From Lachnospiraceae bacterium (GTDB taxonomy: Bacteria; Bacillota; Clostridia; Lachnospirales; Lachnospiraceae), in contig JALEIR010000015.1 of NCBI GenBank assembly GCA_022769665.1, positions 1-59,116 on the forward strand: a DNA stretch of 59,116 nucleotides, written 5' to 3'. The position numbers and the translations under genes were made by a program. Positions 35,658-46,313 of the stretch are shown in pieces. Numbering within the stretch: the first letter of the stretch is position 1; each line of letters begins with the position of its first letter. The notes beneath the pieces were generated by a model, which saw only the letters and a list, made by a program, of their open reading frames with translations, ran no database searches and was not told the DNA's origin.

Positions 35658-36278
35658 ATGGCAAACGTATCTGTTTTTAATATGGAAGGCAAGGAAGTTG
35701 GTACAATCGAATTAAACGATGCAGTATTCGGTGTAGAGATTAACGAGCACCTGGTACACATGGCAGTTGTACAGCAGCTTGCAAATAATCGTCAGGGAAC
35801 CCAGAAGGCAAAGACCCGTTCTGAGGTATCCGGTGGCGGAAGAAAGCCCTGGAGACAAAAGGGAACCGGTCATGCAAGACAGGGTTCAACCAGAGCTCCT
35901 CAGTGGACCGGCGGCGGTGTTGTGTTCGCGCCCGTTCCCAGAGATTATTCCTTCAAGCTTAACAAGAAGGAGAAGAGAGCAGCTTTGAAGTCTGCACTGA
36001 CCAGCAAGGTTCAGGACAGCAAGCTGATTGTTGTAGATGAGTTGAAGTTCGATGAAATCAAGACAAAGAACTTTGTCAATGTAATGAATAACTTAAAGGT
36101 TGATAAGGGCCTTGTTGTGATCGCTGAGAATGACACCAATGTAGTAATGTCCGCAAGGAATGTTGCAGATGTAGATACTACTCTGGTAAACACCATCAAC
36201 GTGTACGACATCATGAAGGCCAAGACAGTTGTCCTGACCAAGGATGCTGTTGCAAAGATCGAGGAGGTGTACGCATAA
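35658..36278 (+). CDS. rplD: 50S ribosomal protein L4
   Basis: A 206-residue L4 with the extended loop [20 protein letters not shown] and [15 protein letters not shown] that lines the exit tunnel. In several bacteria L4 also represses its own operon through the S10 leader. Its TAA overlaps the rplW ATG by one base. Confidence 0.98.
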   Translation: MANVSVFNMEGKEVGTIELNDAVFGVEINEHLVHMAVVQQLANNRQGTQKAKTRSEVSGGGRKPWRQKGTGHARQGSTRAPQWTGGGVVFAPVPRDYSFKLNKKEKRAALKSALTSKVQDSKLIVVDELKFDEIKTKNFVNVMNNLKVDKGLVVIAENDTNVVMSARNVADVDTTLVNTINVYDIMKAKTVVLTKDAVAKIEEVYA

Positions 36279-36577
36279 TGGCAGACATTAAATACTATGA
36301 CGTAATCCTCAAACCGGTTATTACCGAGAAGAGTATGGCTGGAATGGGCGAGAAGAAATATACATTCCTGGTTCATACCGAGGCAAATAAGTCCCAGATT
36401 AAAGAAGCTGTTGAAAAGATGTTCGAGGGCACCAAGGTTAAGAGTGTGAACACCATGAACTGCGAGGGAAAGAACAAGAGGCGCGGAATGGTTGTAGGTA
36501 AGACTGCAAAGACCAAGAAGGCTATTGTTACTCTGACTGCCGACAGCAAGGATATCGAGATTTTCGCTGGACTCTAA
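36278..36577 (+). CDS. rplW: 50S ribosomal protein L23
   Basis: A 99-residue L23 ([37 protein letters not shown]) that forms the docking site for SRP and trigger factor at the exit tunnel. It is translationally coupled to rplD and followed by an unusual branched palindrome. Confidence 0.98.
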   Translation: MADIKYYDVILKPVITEKSMAGMGEKKYTFLVHTEANKSQIKEAVEKMFEGTKVKSVNTMNCEGKNKRRGMVVGKTAKTKKAIVTLTADSKDIEIFAGL

Positions 36578-36588
36578 AATGATGAGAA

Positions 36589-36678
36589 GATTTGAGCAAA
36601 CTCGAAAACCTGCCCACGAGCGCCAACGCTCATCGCACATTTTTCGTAAATCTGCTTTGCTCAAATCGATGACAGGTT
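36589..36678 (+). repeat. Branched palindrome between rplW and rplB
   Basis: Nested stems are seen: GATTTGAGCAAA (36589-36600) with 36656-36667 (12 bp, perfect), CGAAAA (36603-36608) with 36641-36646, and GAGCG/CGCTC (36618-36622 and 36627-36631). AACCTG (36607-36612) can also pair with CAGGTT (36673-36678) outside the outer stem, which would give a pseudoknot or a competing fold. It fills a 159-nt gap inside one operon. Confidence 0.75.
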
Positions 36679-36736
36679 AAAGTATGCGGCTGCAGAAGGC
36701 GGCTGCGCAAAGAATCAAAGAAAAGGAGATAAAACA

Positions 36737-37579
36737 ATGGGTATTAAGACATATAATCCCTATACACCCTCCAGAAGAAATATGACCGGCTCTGATTTCT
36801 CTGAAATCACAAAGACCACTCCTGAGAAGAGCCTTTGCACTTCTCTGAAGAAGAATGCCGGACGTAACAATCAGGGTAAGATTACTGTGAGACACCAGGG
36901 CGGCGGCTCCAGAAGAAAGTACAGAATCGTTGACTTTAAGAGATTTAAGGATGGCGTTCCCGCTACCGTAATCGGTATCGAGTACGATCCTAACAGAACA
37001 GCAAACATCGCACTTATCTGCTATGCAGACGGCGAGAAGGCATATATCCTTGCTCCCGAGGGACTGACCGACGGAATGAAGGTTATGAACGGACCCGAGG
37101 CTGAAGTAAGAGTAGGAAACTGCCTGCCTCTGTCTGAGATTCCCGTAGGTACTCAGGTACACAATGTTGAGCTGTATCCCGGAAAGGGTGGCCAGATGGT
37201 TCGTGCAGCCGGAAACAGCGCACAGCTGATGGCTAAGGAAGGAAAGTATGCAACACTTCGTCTTCCTTCCGGCGAGATGAGAATGGTTCCCCTGGTATGC
37301 CGTGCAACAGTGGGTGTTGTAGGAAATGTTGATCACAACCTTGTCAATATCGGTAAGGCAGGACGTAAGCGCCACATGGGTATCCGCCCGACAGTTCGTG
37401 GTTCTGTCATGAACCCTAACGACCATCCTCATGGTGGTGGTGAAGGTAAGACCGGTATCGGACGTCCCGGTCCCAGCACTCCTTGGGGCAAGCCTGCACT
37501 TGGTCTGAAGACACGTAAGGCTAAGAAGGCTTCCAACAAGCTGATTGTAAGAAGACGTAACGGTAAGGCAATCAAATAA
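36737..37579 (+). CDS. rplB: 50S ribosomal protein L2
   Basis: A 280-residue L2. RNTQGK-type RNA-binding segments appear as [20 protein letters not shown], and the catalytic-centre segment is [25 protein letters not shown] precedes the ATG. Required for subunit joining and the peptidyl transferase centre. Confidence 0.98.
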   Translation: MGIKTYNPYTPSRRNMTGSDFSEITKTTPEKSLCTSLKKNAGRNNQGKITVRHQGGGSRRKYRIVDFKRFKDGVPATVIGIEYDPNRTANIALICYADGEKAYILAPEGLTDGMKVMNGPEAEVRVGNCLPLSEIPVGTQVHNVELYPGKGGQMVRAAGNSAQLMAKEGKYATLRLPSGEMRMVPLVCRATVGVVGNVDHNLVNIGKAGRKRHMGIRPTVRGSVMNPNDHPHGGGEGKTGIGRPGPSTPWGKPALGLKTRKAKKASNKLIVRRRNGKAIK

Positions 37580-37611
37580 TATGTTTTTTTATAAAAACAG
37601 GAGGAAAGACA

Positions 37612-37893
37612 ATGGCTAGATCACTGAAAAAAGGACCTTTCGCAGACGCAAGCCTGTTAAAGAAAGTAGATGCTTTAAATGCTTCGGGACAGAAGCAGGT
37701 TATCAAGACCTGGTCCCGCCGTTCTACAATTTTCCCTTCTTTTGTGGGACACACCATCGCGGTTCATGACGGAAGAAAGCACGTTCCCGTATATGTAACC
37801 GAAGATATGGTGGGCCACAAGCTGGGTGAGTTTGTAGCAACCAGAACTTACCGCGGACACGGTAAGGACGAGAAGAAGTCCAAGGTTAAATAG
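37612..37893 (+). CDS. rpsS: 30S ribosomal protein S19
   Basis: A 93-residue S19: [69 protein letters not shown] precedes the ATG. Part of the head with S13. The 109-nt gap to rplV carries two hairpins. Confidence 0.98.
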   Translation: MARSLKKGPFADASLLKKVDALNASGQKQVIKTWSRRSTIFPSFVGHTIAVHDGRKHVPVYVTEDMVGHKLGEFVATRTYRGHGKDEKKSKVK

Positions 37894-38002
37894 TTTTACA
37901 ACGCACAATTGCCCGGGAGGGCATTGCGGTAAGTCTGTCTGCGAGCCGGTGTGCTCGTAGCAGATGCGTTGCCGTTATTCCAAAAAAGGAGGAAATTTAT
38001 CT

Positions 38003-38392
38003 ATGGCTAAAGGACATAGAAGTCAAATCAAGAGAGAGAGAAACGCCCAGAAAGATACAAGACCTTCAGCTAAGTTGTCTTACGCAAGAGTATCTGTTCA
38101 GAAGGCATGTTTCGTTTTGGATGCTATCAGAGGCAAGGATGTACAGACTGCCCTTGGTATTCTGGAATACAATCCCAGATATGCTTCCGGCCTTATCAAG
38201 AAGCTGCTTGAGTCAGCTATCGCAAACGCAGAGAACAACAACGGAATGAATAAAGAGAACCTGTATGTCGCAGAGTGCTACGCAAACAAGGGACCTACCA
38301 TGAAGCGCGTACACCCCAGAGCACAGGGAAGGGCTTACAGAATCGAGAAGAGAATGAGCCACATCACCGTTGTGCTGGACGAGAAGAAGTAA
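38003..38392 (+). CDS. rplV: 50S ribosomal protein L22
   Basis: A 129-residue L22 with [23 protein letters not shown] and the tunnel hairpin [12 protein letters not shown] written here as [16 protein letters not shown]. The frame is open from 37964, but ATG 38003 has AAAAGGAGGAAA in front and the product then begins MAKGHRSQ. Confidence 0.97.
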   Translation: MAKGHRSQIKRERNAQKDTRPSAKLSYARVSVQKACFVLDAIRGKDVQTALGILEYNPRYASGLIKKLLESAIANAENNNGMNKENLYVAECYANKGPTMKRVHPRAQGRAYRIEKRMSHITVVLDEKK

Positions 38393-38408
38393 GGAAAGGA
38401 GCAAACAA

Positions 38409-39071
38409 ATGGGACAGAAAGTTAATCCTCATGGCTTAAGAGTCGGAGTTATTAAAGATTGGGATTCCAAGTGGTACGCTGAGAGCGAGTTCTCCGAGTA
38501 TCTGGTAGAAGACTACAAGATCAGAAAGTATCTGAAGAAGAAGTTATACAGCGCAGGTGTTGCAAAGATTGAAATCGAGAGAGCATCTGACAGACTGAGA
38601 GTTATTATTCACACTGCTAAGCCCGGTGTTATCATCGGTAAGGGCGGCGCTGAAATTGAGGTTACCAAGAACGAGCTTTCCAAGCTGACCGGCAGAGACA
38701 AGGTTCTGGTTGACATTAAGGAAATCAAGAGACCCGACAGAGATGCTCAGCTGGTTGCAGAGAACATTGCTCAGCAGCTTGAGAACCGTGTATCTTACAG
38801 ACGTGCAATGAAGTCCTGCATGGGCAGAACCATGAAGGCAGGTGCACTTGGTATCAAGGCAGCATGTGCAGGCCGTCTCGGCGGTGCTGATATCGCCCGC
38901 AGCGAGTTCTACAGCGAGGGAACCATTCCTCTTCAGACTCTGAGAGCAGATATCGATTACGGATTTGCTGAGGCAGATACCACATACGGTAAGGTTGGAG
39001 TTAAAGTTTGGATCTACAAGGGTGAGATCCTTCCTACAAAGGGAAATCAGACGGAAGGGAGCGATAAATAA
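38409..39071 (+). CDS. rpsC: 30S ribosomal protein S3
   Basis: A 220-residue S3 beginning [19 protein letters not shown], with the KH motif [11 protein letters not shown]. The open frame extends back into rplV (38370), but ATG 38409 with AAGGAAAGGAG upstream is the family start. It binds mRNA at the entry channel. Confidence 0.97.
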   Translation: MGQKVNPHGLRVGVIKDWDSKWYAESEFSEYLVEDYKIRKYLKKKLYSAGVAKIEIERASDRLRVIIHTAKPGVIIGKGGAEIEVTKNELSKLTGRDKVLVDIKEIKRPDRDAQLVAENIAQQLENRVSYRRAMKSCMGRTMKAGALGIKAACAGRLGGADIARSEFYSEGTIPLQTLRADIDYGFAEADTTYGKVGVKVWIYKGEILPTKGNQTEGSDK

Positions 39072-39073
39072 TC

Positions 39074-39502
39074 ATGTTAATGCCGAAGAGAGTAAAACGT
39101 CGTAAACAGTTCCGCGGCACCATGGCAGGTAAGGCAATGAGAGGTAACACTCTGGCTTACGGTGAGTATGGTCTGGTGGCTACGGAGCCCTGCTGGATTA
39201 AGTCTAATCAGATTGAGGCAGCACGTATTGCGCTTACCCGTTATACAAAGCGTACAGGTCAGGTTTGGATCAAGATTTTCCCTGACAAGCCCGTTACAGC
39301 AAAGCCTGCTGAAACCCGTATGGGTTCCGGTAAGGGTACTCTGGAGTATTGGGTAGCAGTTGTAAAACCCGGACGCGTTATGTTTGAGATTGCCGGTGTT
39401 CCCGAGGATCAGGCAAAAGAGGCACTGCGTCTTGCAATGCATAAGCTTCCCTGCAAGTGTAAAATCGTTTCTAAGGCAGATTTGGAAGGCGGTGTAGAAT
39501 AA
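39074..39502 (+). CDS. rplP: 50S ribosomal protein L16
   Basis: A 142-residue L16 beginning [15 protein letters not shown] and with the RMGSGKG loop that contacts tRNA. It starts 2 nt after rpsC; its TAA overlaps the rpmC ATG by one base. Confidence 0.98.
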   Translation: MLMPKRVKRRKQFRGTMAGKAMRGNTLAYGEYGLVATEPCWIKSNQIEAARIALTRYTKRTGQVWIKIFPDKPVTAKPAETRMGSGKGTLEYWVAVVKPGRVMFEIAGVPEDQAKEALRLAMHKLPCKCKIVSKADLEGGVE

Positions 39503-39705
39503 TGAAAGCTAATAAGTTTGTAGAAGAATTAAAGAACAAGTCCGTTGAGGAACTGAACCAGGAGCTTGTTGCTGCAAAGAAAGAACTTTTCAATTTGAGA
39601 TTCCAGAACGCAACCAATCAGCTGGATAATACTGCAAGAATCAAGGAAGTCAGAAAGAACATTGCACGTATTCAGACAGTTATCACCGAAAAGGCCAGAG
39701 CTTAA
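39502..39705 (+). CDS. rpmC: 50S ribosomal protein L29
   Basis: A 67-residue two-helix L29: [35 protein letters not shown], ending [13 protein letters not shown]. Translationally coupled to rplP. It lies near the tunnel exit beside L23. Confidence 0.97.
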   Translation: MKANKFVEELKNKSVEELNQELVAAKKELFNLRFQNATNQLDNTARIKEVRKNIARIQTVITEKARA

Positions 39706-39729
39706 GGCGTCTGGGAAAGGAGTTAAGTC

Positions 39730-39984
39730 GTGGAAAGAAATTTGAGAAAAGTGCGTACCGGTAAGGTTACCAGTAATAAGATGGATAAGACAATCGTTGT
39801 AGCTATCGAAGAGCACGTTAAGCATCCTCTTTACAAAAAGGTCGTAAAGAGAACTTACAAGCTGAAGGCTCATGACGAGAACAACGAGTGCAACATCGGC
39901 GATACCGTTAGAGTTATGGAAACAAGACCTTTGTCCAAGGACAAGAGATGGAGACTTGTTGAGATTGTAGAAAGAGTGAAGTAA
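39730..39984 (+). CDS. rpsQ: 30S ribosomal protein S17
   Basis: An 84-residue S17 starting at GTG 39730 after GGGAAAGGAG. Core motifs: [49 protein letters not shown] primary 16S rRNA binder. Confidence 0.97.
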   Translation: MERNLRKVRTGKVTSNKMDKTIVVAIEEHVKHPLYKKVVKRTYKLKAHDENNECNIGDTVRVMETRPLSKDKRWRLVEIVERVK

Positions 39985-40016
39985 TTAAGCCGTAGGTGCG
40001 GCAAAGGAGGAAAATC

Positions 40017-40385
40017 ATGGTTCAGCAGGAAACAAGACTGAAGGTTGCTGATAACACCGGTGCGAAAGAATTACTTTGCATCCGCGTTATGGGCGGCTCT
40101 ACAAGAAGATATGCACAGATTGGCGATGTGATTGTTGCTTCCGTTAAAGATGCAACACCAGGCGGCGTTGTAAAGAAGGGTGATGTTGTTAAGGCAGTTG
40201 TGGTTCGTTCTGTAAAGGGCGCACGCCGCAAGGATGGTTCTTACATCAAGTTCGACGAGAACGCAGCAGTAATCATCAAGGATGACAAGACACCCAGAGG
40301 AACCCGTATTTTTGGGCCGGTAGCAAGAGAGCTTCGTGAAAAGCAGTTCATGAAGATTGTATCTCTGGCTCCCGAAGTATTATAA
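40017..40385 (+). CDS. rplN: 50S ribosomal protein L14
   Basis: A 122-residue L14 beginning [20 protein letters not shown] with VRS-type [27 protein letters not shown] 40017 has AAAGGAGGAAAA just upstream; the frame extends back to 39996 without support. Confidence 0.98.
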   Translation: MVQQETRLKVADNTGAKELLCIRVMGGSTRRYAQIGDVIVASVKDATPGGVVKKGDVVKAVVVRSVKGARRKDGSYIKFDENAAVIIKDDKTPRGTRIFGPVARELREKQFMKIVSLAPEVL

Positions 40386-40396
40386 GGAGGTGTCAT

Positions 40397-40708
40397 ATGT
40401 CCAGTTTAAAAATTAAAAAGGGTGATACCGTTAAGGTAATTGCCGGCAAGGATTGCAATACAGAGGGAAAAGTAATTTCCGTAGATGCCAAGAACGGTAA
40501 GGTGATTGTCGAGGGCGTTAACATGGTTACAAAGCATGCAAAACCCACTCAGGCTAATCCCAACGGCGGCATTGTTCAGAAAGAAGCTCCTATTGATATC
40601 TCAAACGTTATGCTTGTCTTCAAGGGCAAAGCAACCAGAGTTGGCTTCAAGATGGACGGCGACAAGAAGGTTCGTTTTGCAAAGGCAACCGGCGAAGTGA
40701 TTGACTAA
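40397..40708 (+). CDS. rplX: 50S ribosomal protein L24
   Basis: A 103-residue L24 with the KOW motif [20 protein letters not shown] and [27 protein letters not shown] precedes the ATG. It starts assembly of the large subunit. Confidence 0.97.
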   Translation: MSSLKIKKGDTVKVIAGKDCNTEGKVISVDAKNGKVIVEGVNMVTKHAKPTQANPNGGIVQKEAPIDISNVMLVFKGKATRVGFKMDGDKKVRFAKATGEVID

Positions 40709-40731
40709 TCAATAGGAAGGAGGAACAAAAA

Positions 40732-41274
40732 GTGGCTAGATTAAAAGATTTGTACTATGATGAAATCGTAGAAGCTATGACAAAGAAGTTTGGATATAAG
40801 AATGTTATGGAAGTTCCCAAGCTTGACAAGATTGTCATCAATATGGGTGTCGGTGAAGCAAAGGACAATGCCAAGGTTCTTGAGAGTGCAGTAGCTGATA
40901 TGGAAGCAATTACAGGTCAGAAGGCAGTTCTCACCAAGGCTAAGAATTCCGTGGCAAACTTCAAGATTCGTGAAGGTATGGCTATCGGCTGTAAGACCAC
41001 CCTGCGCGGCGATAAGATGTATGAGTTCCTTGATCGTCTTGTGAACCTGGCATTGCCTCGTGTACGTGACTTCAGAGGTGTCAACCCCAACGCATTCGAC
41101 GGCAGAGGCAACTATGCTCTGGGTATCAAGGAGCAGTTCATCTTCCCCGAAATCGAGTACGATAAGATTGACAAGACCAGAGGTATGGATATCATCTTTG
41201 TTACCACTGCAAAGACCGATGAAGAAGCACGCGAGCTGTTGACCCTGTTCAACATGCCTTTCGCAAAACAATAA
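40732..41274 (+). CDS. rplE: 50S ribosomal protein L5
   Basis: A 180-residue L5 starting at GTG 40732 after GGAAGGAGG. Motifs: [48 protein letters not shown]. It binds 5S rRNA in the central protuberance. Confidence 0.98.
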   Translation: MARLKDLYYDEIVEAMTKKFGYKNVMEVPKLDKIVINMGVGEAKDNAKVLESAVADMEAITGQKAVLTKAKNSVANFKIREGMAIGCKTTLRGDKMYEFLDRLVNLALPRVRDFRGVNPNAFDGRGNYALGIKEQFIFPEIEYDKIDKTRGMDIIFVTTAKTDEEARELLTLFNMPFAKQ

Positions 41275-41289
41275 GGAGGTAAAATTCTC

Positions 41290-41475
41290 ATGGCTAAGAC
41301 ATCAATGAGGATTAAACAGCAGCGCAAGCCCAAGTTCTCTACTCAGGCTTATACCCGTTGCAAGATTTGTGGTCGTCCCCACGCTTATTTAAGAAAATAC
41401 GGCATTTGCAGAGTTTGCTTCCGCGAACTGGCATACAAGGGAGAAATTCCCGGTGTTAAGAAAGCAAGCTGGTAA
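41290..41475 (+). CDS. rpsZ: 30S ribosomal protein S14, zinc-binding type
   Basis: A 61-residue short S14 with the zinc motif [20 protein letters not shown] (C-x2-C...C-x2-C). The zinc-dependent form here is typical of Firmicutes. AAGGAGGTAAAA precedes the ATG. Confidence 0.97.
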   Translation: MAKTSMRIKQQRKPKFSTQAYTRCKICGRPHAYLRKYGICRVCFRELAYKGEIPGVKKASW

Positions 41476-41493
41476 GGAAGGAGGAAGAAAACA

Positions 41494-41895
41494 ATGACAA
41501 TGAGCGATCCTATTGCAGATATGCTTACAAGAATCCGTAATGCAAATACTGCTAAGCATGATACAGTTGATGTTCCCGCTTCCAAGATGAAGCTGTCTAT
41601 CGCACAGATTCTTCTGGATGAGGGATATATAAGCAAATACGATATAATTGATGAAGGCAGCTTCAAGACAATTCATATTACCTTGAAGTACGGCGCTGAC
41701 AAGAATGAGAAGATTATCTCCGGTATCAAGAGAATCTCCAAGCCCGGCTTACGTGTATATGCCGGCAAGGATGAGCTGCCCAGAGTACTCGGCGGTCTCG
41801 GCGTTGCCATCATTTCCACCAACCAGGGTGTTATCACCGACAAGAAAGCTCGCGAACTGCAAGTTGGAGGTGAGGTTTTAGCATTTGTGTGGTAA
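41494..41895 (+). CDS. rpsH: 30S ribosomal protein S8
   Basis: A 133-residue S8 beginning [18 protein letters not shown] and ending [23 protein letters not shown] primary binder of the 16S central domain. It is followed by a 175-nt gap with two large palindromes. Confidence 0.98.
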   Translation: MTMSDPIADMLTRIRNANTAKHDTVDVPASKMKLSIAQILLDEGYISKYDIIDEGSFKTIHITLKYGADKNEKIISGIKRISKPGLRVYAGKDELPRVLGGLGVAIISTNQGVITDKKARELQVGGEVLAFVW

Positions 41896-42009
41896 GCAAA
41901 AAAAATCAAGCACGAGCGAAGCGAAGTATTTGATTTTTGCGTCCACACATCGAGAAAACAAAGAGCTGCATTAGCAGCGACAGATGCGGAGCATCTGGTT
42001 TTCGAGATG
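41896..42009 (+). repeat. Two palindromes between rpsH and rplF
   Basis: The first directly follows the stop codon and pairs 41896-41909 with 41930-41940 (11 bp). The second pairs CATCGAGAAAAC (41948-41959) with GTTTTCGAGATG (41998-42009), 10 of 12 bases, and encloses two perfect hairpins, GCTGC-ATTA-GCAGC (41965-41978) and AGATGC-GGA-GCATCT (41982-41996), making a three-way junction. Neither has a proper T-run, so neither is a standard terminator. Confidence 0.75.
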
Positions 42010-42070
42010 GATTTGCTATAACCCTATTTTAGGTAACTATTGATTTATTAATATTATAGGAGGTACGGGC

Positions 42071-42613
42071 ATGTCACGTATAGGTAGAATGCCAATCGCA
42101 ATTCCTGCAGGTGTAACTGTGGAAGTTGCAGAAAATAACAAGGTGACCGTTAAGGGTCCCAAGGGTACTCTTGTGAGAGTTTTACCCGCTGAAATGGAAA
42201 TTAAAGTGGAAGGCACCGAAGTGCTTGTAAGCAGACCCAATGACCTGAAGAAGATGAAGTCCCTTCACGGACTGACAAGAACTCTGATTCACAACATGGT
42301 AGTCGGTGTTACCGAAGGCTATGAGAAGAAGCTGGAGGTTAACGGTGTAGGTTACAGAGCTGCAAAGAGCGGCAAGAAGCTGACACTGAACCTTGGATAT
42401 TCTCATCCCGTTGAGATGGAAGATCCCGAGGGCATCGAAACTGTAGTTGACGGACAGAACATCATCATCGTCAAGGGTATTGATAAAGAAAAAGTTGGCC
42501 AATTCGCAGCTGAAATCAGAGACAAGAGAAGACCTGAGCCTTATAAGGGCAAGGGTATCAAGTATGCCGATGAAACTATCAGACGTAAAGTTGGTAAGAC
42601 CGGTAAGAAATAA
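42071..42613 (+). CDS. rplF: 50S ribosomal protein L6
   Basis: A 180-residue L6 with two similar halves; the C-terminal signature [19 protein letters not shown] is clear. AGGAGGTACGG precedes the ATG. It lies near the sarcin-ricin loop. Confidence 0.98.
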   Translation: MSRIGRMPIAIPAGVTVEVAENNKVTVKGPKGTLVRVLPAEMEIKVEGTEVLVSRPNDLKKMKSLHGLTRTLIHNMVVGVTEGYEKKLEVNGVGYRAAKSGKKLTLNLGYSHPVEMEDPEGIETVVDGQNIIIVKGIDKEKVGQFAAEIRDKRRPEPYKGKGIKYADETIRRKVGKTGKK

Positions 42614-42633
42614 CAGATAAGGAGAGTATGAAG

Positions 42634-43002
42634 ATGGTTAGCAAGGAATCAAGAAAAGAAGTTCGTGTTAAAAAGCACATGAGAATTCGTAACCGCTTCA
42701 GTGGTACTGCCGAGAGACCTCGTCTTGCAGTATTCAGAAGCAATAATCATATGTATGCTCAAATTATCGACGATACTGTTGGGAATACATTAGTATCCGC
42801 TTCCACGCTCGAGAAGGAAATCAAGAGCGAGCTGGAGAAAACCAATAACGTTGATGCAGCAGCATACCTGGGAACCGTCATTGCCAAGAGAGCAATTGAA
42901 AAAGGAATTAAGGAAGTTGTTTTTGACAGAGGCGGCTTTATATACCAGGGTAAGGTCGCAGCATTAGCTGAGGCAGCCAGAGAAGCTGGCCTGGAATTCT
43001 AG
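42634..43002 (+). CDS. rplR: 50S ribosomal protein L18
   Basis: A 122-residue L18 ([49 protein letters not shown]). ATG 42634 is preferred to 42628 because the AAGGAG site is 9 nt away rather than 3. It binds 5S rRNA. Confidence 0.96.
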   Translation: MVSKESRKEVRVKKHMRIRNRFSGTAERPRLAVFRSNNHMYAQIIDDTVGNTLVSASTLEKEIKSELEKTNNVDAAAYLGTVIAKRAIEKGIKEVVFDRGGFIYQGKVAALAEAAREAGLEF

Positions 43003-43022
43003 GAAAGGAAGAGGAATACACC

Positions 43023-43532
43023 ATGAAACACACAATCATAGATGCAAGCCAGTTAGAGTTGAACGATAAGGTTGTTACCATTAAGCGTGTAACCAAGACT
43101 GTTAAAGGTGGACGTAACATGCGTTTCACTGCTCTGGTAGTAGTTGGTGACGGCAACGGCCATGTTGGTGCAGGTCTTGGCAAGGCTGTAGAAATTCCCG
43201 AAGCAATCCGCAAGGGAAAAGAAGATGCAATGAAGCATATCGTTGAGGTTGCATTGGATGAGAACAATTCCATTACCCATGATTACATCGGTAAGTATGG
43301 TTCTGCAAACGTTTTGCTGAAGAAGGCTCCCGAAGGTACCGGTATTATCGCAGGCGGTCCCGCACGTGTGGTATGTGAGCTTGCAGGTATCAAGAATATC
43401 CGTACCAAGTCTTTGGGTTCCAACAATAAGCAGAATGTTGTTCTGGCAACTATCACCGGCTTAAGCCAGCTGAAGGCTCCCGAAGAGGTAGCTAAGAGCC
43501 GTGGCAAGTCCGTTGAAGAAGTTTTAGCTTAA
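43023..43532 (+). CDS. rpsE: 30S ribosomal protein S5
   Basis: A 169-residue S5 with [28 protein letters not shown] and [19 protein letters not shown] [10 protein letters not shown]. Acts in decoding fidelity and mRNA entry. AGGAAAGGAAGAGG precedes the ATG. Confidence 0.98.
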   Translation: MKHTIIDASQLELNDKVVTIKRVTKTVKGGRNMRFTALVVVGDGNGHVGAGLGKAVEIPEAIRKGKEDAMKHIVEVALDENNSITHDYIGKYGSANVLLKKAPEGTGIIAGGPARVVCELAGIKNIRTKSLGSNNKQNVVLATITGLSQLKAPEEVAKSRGKSVEEVLA

Positions 43533-43551
43533 GAGCGGAAGGAGAACAACA

Positions 43552-43737
43552 ATGGCAGATAAGAAGTTAAAGATTACTTTGGTAAAGTCCACCATCGGTG
43601 CTGTACCGAAGAATAAGGCAATCGTTGAATCTATGGGACTTCGCAAGATTGGCAGTTCCGTAATACTTCCTGATAATGATGCAACAAAAGGACAGATTCG
43701 TCAGGTTGGCCATTTATTGAAAGTAGAAGAAGCATAA
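43552..43737 (+). CDS. rpmD: 50S ribosomal protein L30
   Basis: A 61-residue L30: [30 protein letters not shown] and [24 protein letters not shown] precedes the ATG. Confidence 0.97.
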   Translation: MADKKLKITLVKSTIGAVPKNKAIVESMGLRKIGSSVILPDNDATKGQIRQVGHLLKVEEA

Positions 43738-43756
43738 GTCAAAGGAGGTGTTAGAA

Positions 43757-44197
43757 ATGGAATTATCCAATTTAAGACCCGCAGAAGGTTCCAAGCATAG
43801 CGATAATTTTAGAAGAGGCCGTGGACATGGTTCAGGAAACGGCAAGACTGCAGGTAAAGGACACAAAGGTCAGAAGGCTCGTTCCGGAGCACCCAGACCC
43901 GGTTTTGAAGGTGGACAGATGCCTTTGTACAGACGTCTTCCCAAGAGAGGCTTTACCAACAGAAATACAAAGGAAATCGTTGCTATTAATCTGAGCGCTC
44001 TTGAGCGTTTTGAAGATGGCGCAACAGTAGATGTAAATGCGTTGGTCGAAGCTGGTGTTGTTAAGAATCCCAGAGATGGTGTCAAGATACTCGGAAACGG
44101 AGAACTTACCAAAAAGCTCAATGTCAAGGTAGACGCATTCAGTGCATCTGCAAAAGAAAAGATTGAGGCTCTTGGTGGAACAGCAGAGGTGATGTAA
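43757..44197 (+). CDS. rplO: 50S ribosomal protein L15
   Basis: A 146-residue L15 beginning [20 protein letters not shown] with the glycine-rich [19 protein letters not shown] and [20 protein letters not shown] 43757 is served by AAAGGAGGTG; the frame extends 3 codons back. Its TAA overlaps the secY ATG by one base. Confidence 0.97.
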   Translation: MELSNLRPAEGSKHSDNFRRGRGHGSGNGKTAGKGHKGQKARSGAPRPGFEGGQMPLYRRLPKRGFTNRNTKEIVAINLSALERFEDGATVDVNALVEAGVVKNPRDGVKILGNGELTKKLNVKVDAFSASAKEKIEALGGTAEVM

Positions 44198-45510
44198 TGT
44201 TTACAACACTGAAAAGCGCATTCAAAATTAAAGAGCTTAGGAATAAAATTTTATTTACTTTCGGCATGCTGGTTGTGATTCGTATCGGATCACAGCTGCC
44301 CGTGCCGGGGGTAGACGGAAATGTCTTCCGGCAGTGGTTTGAGAGTCAATCCAACGATGCGTTCAGTTTCTTTGATGCAATTACGGGTGGTTCCTTTATG
44401 AATATGTCCATATTGGCATTAGGTATCAACCCTTATATTACATCCTCCATCATTATGCAGCTGCTCACGATTGCTATCCCGAAGCTTGAGGAAATGCAGC
44501 GCGACGGCGAAGATGGAAGAAAAAAAATTGTAGCAATTACAAGATATGTGACAGTTGCTCTTGCGTTGATTCAGTCTACAGCTATGGCTATCAGCTTCGG
44601 CAGAGGTGGCTACCTGAGTCAGTACAATGCCCTGACTGTTATCTCGACGATTGCAACTTTAACCGCAGGAAGTGCATTCCTGATGTGGGTTGGTGAACGG
44701 ATTACCGAGAAGGGTATCGGAAACGGTATTTCTATTGTCCTGGTAATTAACATTATTTCCAGACTGCCTGAAGATTTGGCTTCACTGTTTAACCAGTTCG
44801 TATTCGGAAAGGCACCCGCGACTGCAATCCTTGCAGCAGCTATCATTTTCGCAATCATCATTGCAATGGTGGTACTGGTTATTATTTTGAATGACGGTGT
44901 TCGTAGAATTCCGGTACAATATGCAAATAAAGTACAGGGAAGAAAGATGGTTGGCGGACAAACTTCAAACATACCGCTAAAGATTAATACCGCAGGCGTT
45001 ATCCCTGTTATTTTTGCACAATCCCTGATGCAGTTCCCCATCATTATTTCATCCTTTGCGGGATATAAGGGAACCGGAGTGTGGAGTGAAATCTTAAAGT
45101 ATTTGAATTCCGGTTATTGGTGCAATCCCAGCCAGATTAAGTATACTGTGGGATTACTGGTATATATTGCATTGATTGTGTTCTTTGCATATTTCTATAC
45201 ATCCATTACCTTTAATCCGCTGATGATTGCCGATAACATGAAGAAGCAGGGCGGCTTTATTCCCGGTATCAGACCCGGTAAGCCTACCAGCGATTATCTG
45301 AATAAGGTGCTCAATTACATTGTATTTATCGGAGCAATCGGTCTGACCGTTATTGCAGTGCTTCCCTACATCTTTAGCGGTGTATTCGGAGCTTCTGTAT
45401 CCTTCGGTGGTACAAGTCTGATCATTATTGTCAGTGTTGTACTGGAGACTATGAAGCAGGTAGAATCTCAGATGCTTGTCAGAAACTACAAGGGATTTCT
45501 GGAGAAATAG
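44197..45510 (+). CDS. secY: Preprotein translocase subunit SecY
   Basis: A 437-residue protein with ten membrane segments forming the protein-conducting channel. Landmarks: IGSQLPVPGVDG, the plug-region GGSFMNMSILALGINPYITSSIIMQLL, KVQGRKMVGGQTSNIPLKIN, and IPGIRPGKPTSDYLN. It works with SecE, SecG and SecA (not here) and would export the lipoprotein at 5899. Last gene before a terminator. Confidence 0.98.
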   Translation: MFTTLKSAFKIKELRNKILFTFGMLVVIRIGSQLPVPGVDGNVFRQWFESQSNDAFSFFDAITGGSFMNMSILALGINPYITSSIIMQLLTIAIPKLEEMQRDGEDGRKKIVAITRYVTVALALIQSTAMAISFGRGGYLSQYNALTVISTIATLTAGSAFLMWVGERITEKGIGNGISIVLVINIISRLPEDLASLFNQFVFGKAPATAILAAAIIFAIIIAMVVLVIILNDGVRRIPVQYANKVQGRKMVGGQTSNIPLKINTAGVIPVIFAQSLMQFPIIISSFAGYKGTGVWSEILKYLNSGYWCNPSQIKYTVGLLVYIALIVFFAYFYTSITFNPLMIADNMKKQGGFIPGIRPGKPTSDYLNKVLNYIVFIGAIGLTVIAVLPYIFSGVFGASVSFGGTSLIIIVSVVLETMKQVESQMLVRNYKGFLEK

Positions 45511-45531
45511 GGAATTTGTTTTCCGTATATT

Positions 45532-45563
45532 AAATCGCGTGGGTTTTCCTGCGCGATTTTTTT
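45532..45563 (+). terminator. Terminator after secY
   Basis: AAATCGCG (45532-45539) pairs with CGCGATTT (45552-45559), followed by a T-run to 45563. Confidence 0.85.
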
Positions 45564-45571
45564 ATTTTATG

Positions 45572-45600
45572 TTGCAAACTTTGTTTAAAGTAGTTAAAAT
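45572..45600 (+). promoter_or_regulatory. Sigma-A promoter of the adk operon
   Basis: TTGCAA (45572-45577) and TAAAAT (45595-45600) are 17 nt apart, directly after the secY terminator, giving a ~60-nt leader before adk. Confidence 0.75.
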
Positions 45601-45666
45601 AGTGATGTTGGATTTTAATGGATGTTTATGCCCTCTGGATAGATAATTGGGCGGATTGGAGTAAAA

Positions 45667-46308
45667 ATGAAGATTATCATGTTAGGTGCACCCGGCGCTG
45701 GAAAAGGTACCCAGGCTAAAATGATTGCAGAGAAATATCAAATTCCTCATGTTTCTACCGGAGATATCTTCCGTGCCAACATTAAAAACGGTACAGAGCT
45801 GGGAATGGAAGCAAAAAAGTATATGGATCAGGGACTGCTTGTCCCGGATGAACTGACCGTTAAGATTCTGCTGGACAGAGTTGCACAGGAGGATTGTGTA
45901 AACGGATATGTGCTTGACGGTTTCCCCAGAACAATTCCGCAGGCGGAAGTATTGGATGAGGCGCTTACCAAGCTGGGAGAAAAAATTGATTACGCGATTA
46001 ATGTGGATGTACCGGACGAGAATATTGTCAGAAGAATGTCCGGCAGACGTGCCTGCTTAAAGTGTGGCGCAACATACCATATTGAGCATATTCCCCCCAA
46101 GCAGGAGGGCATTTGTGATTCTTGCGGAAGTGAGCTGGTACTTCGCGATGATGACAAGCCCGAGACCGTACAGAACCGTCTGAAGGTTTATCATGAGCAG
46201 ACACAGCCTCTGATTGATTTCTATACCGCAAGAGGAGTTTTGAAGACTGTGGACGGAACTGTAGATATGAAGGAAGTATTTACAGCTATCACAGATATTC
46301 TGGGGTAA
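45667..46308 (+). CDS. adk: Adenylate kinase
   Basis: A 213-residue enzyme (ATP + AMP to 2 ADP). P-loop GAPGAGKGTQA; AMP site STGDIFRANI; DGFPRT; the LID carries a zinc site CLKCGATYH ... CDSCGSEL. Zinc-type LIDs are usual in Gram-positives. Conserved position after secY. Confidence 0.98.
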   Translation: MKIIMLGAPGAGKGTQAKMIAEKYQIPHVSTGDIFRANIKNGTELGMEAKKYMDQGLLVPDELTVKILLDRVAQEDCVNGYVLDGFPRTIPQAEVLDEALTKLGEKIDYAINVDVPDENIVRRMSGRRACLKCGATYHIEHIPPKQEGICDSCGSELVLRDDDKPETVQNRLKVYHEQTQPLIDFYTARGVLKTVDGTVDMKEVFTAITDILG

Positions 46309-46313
46309 GGAAA

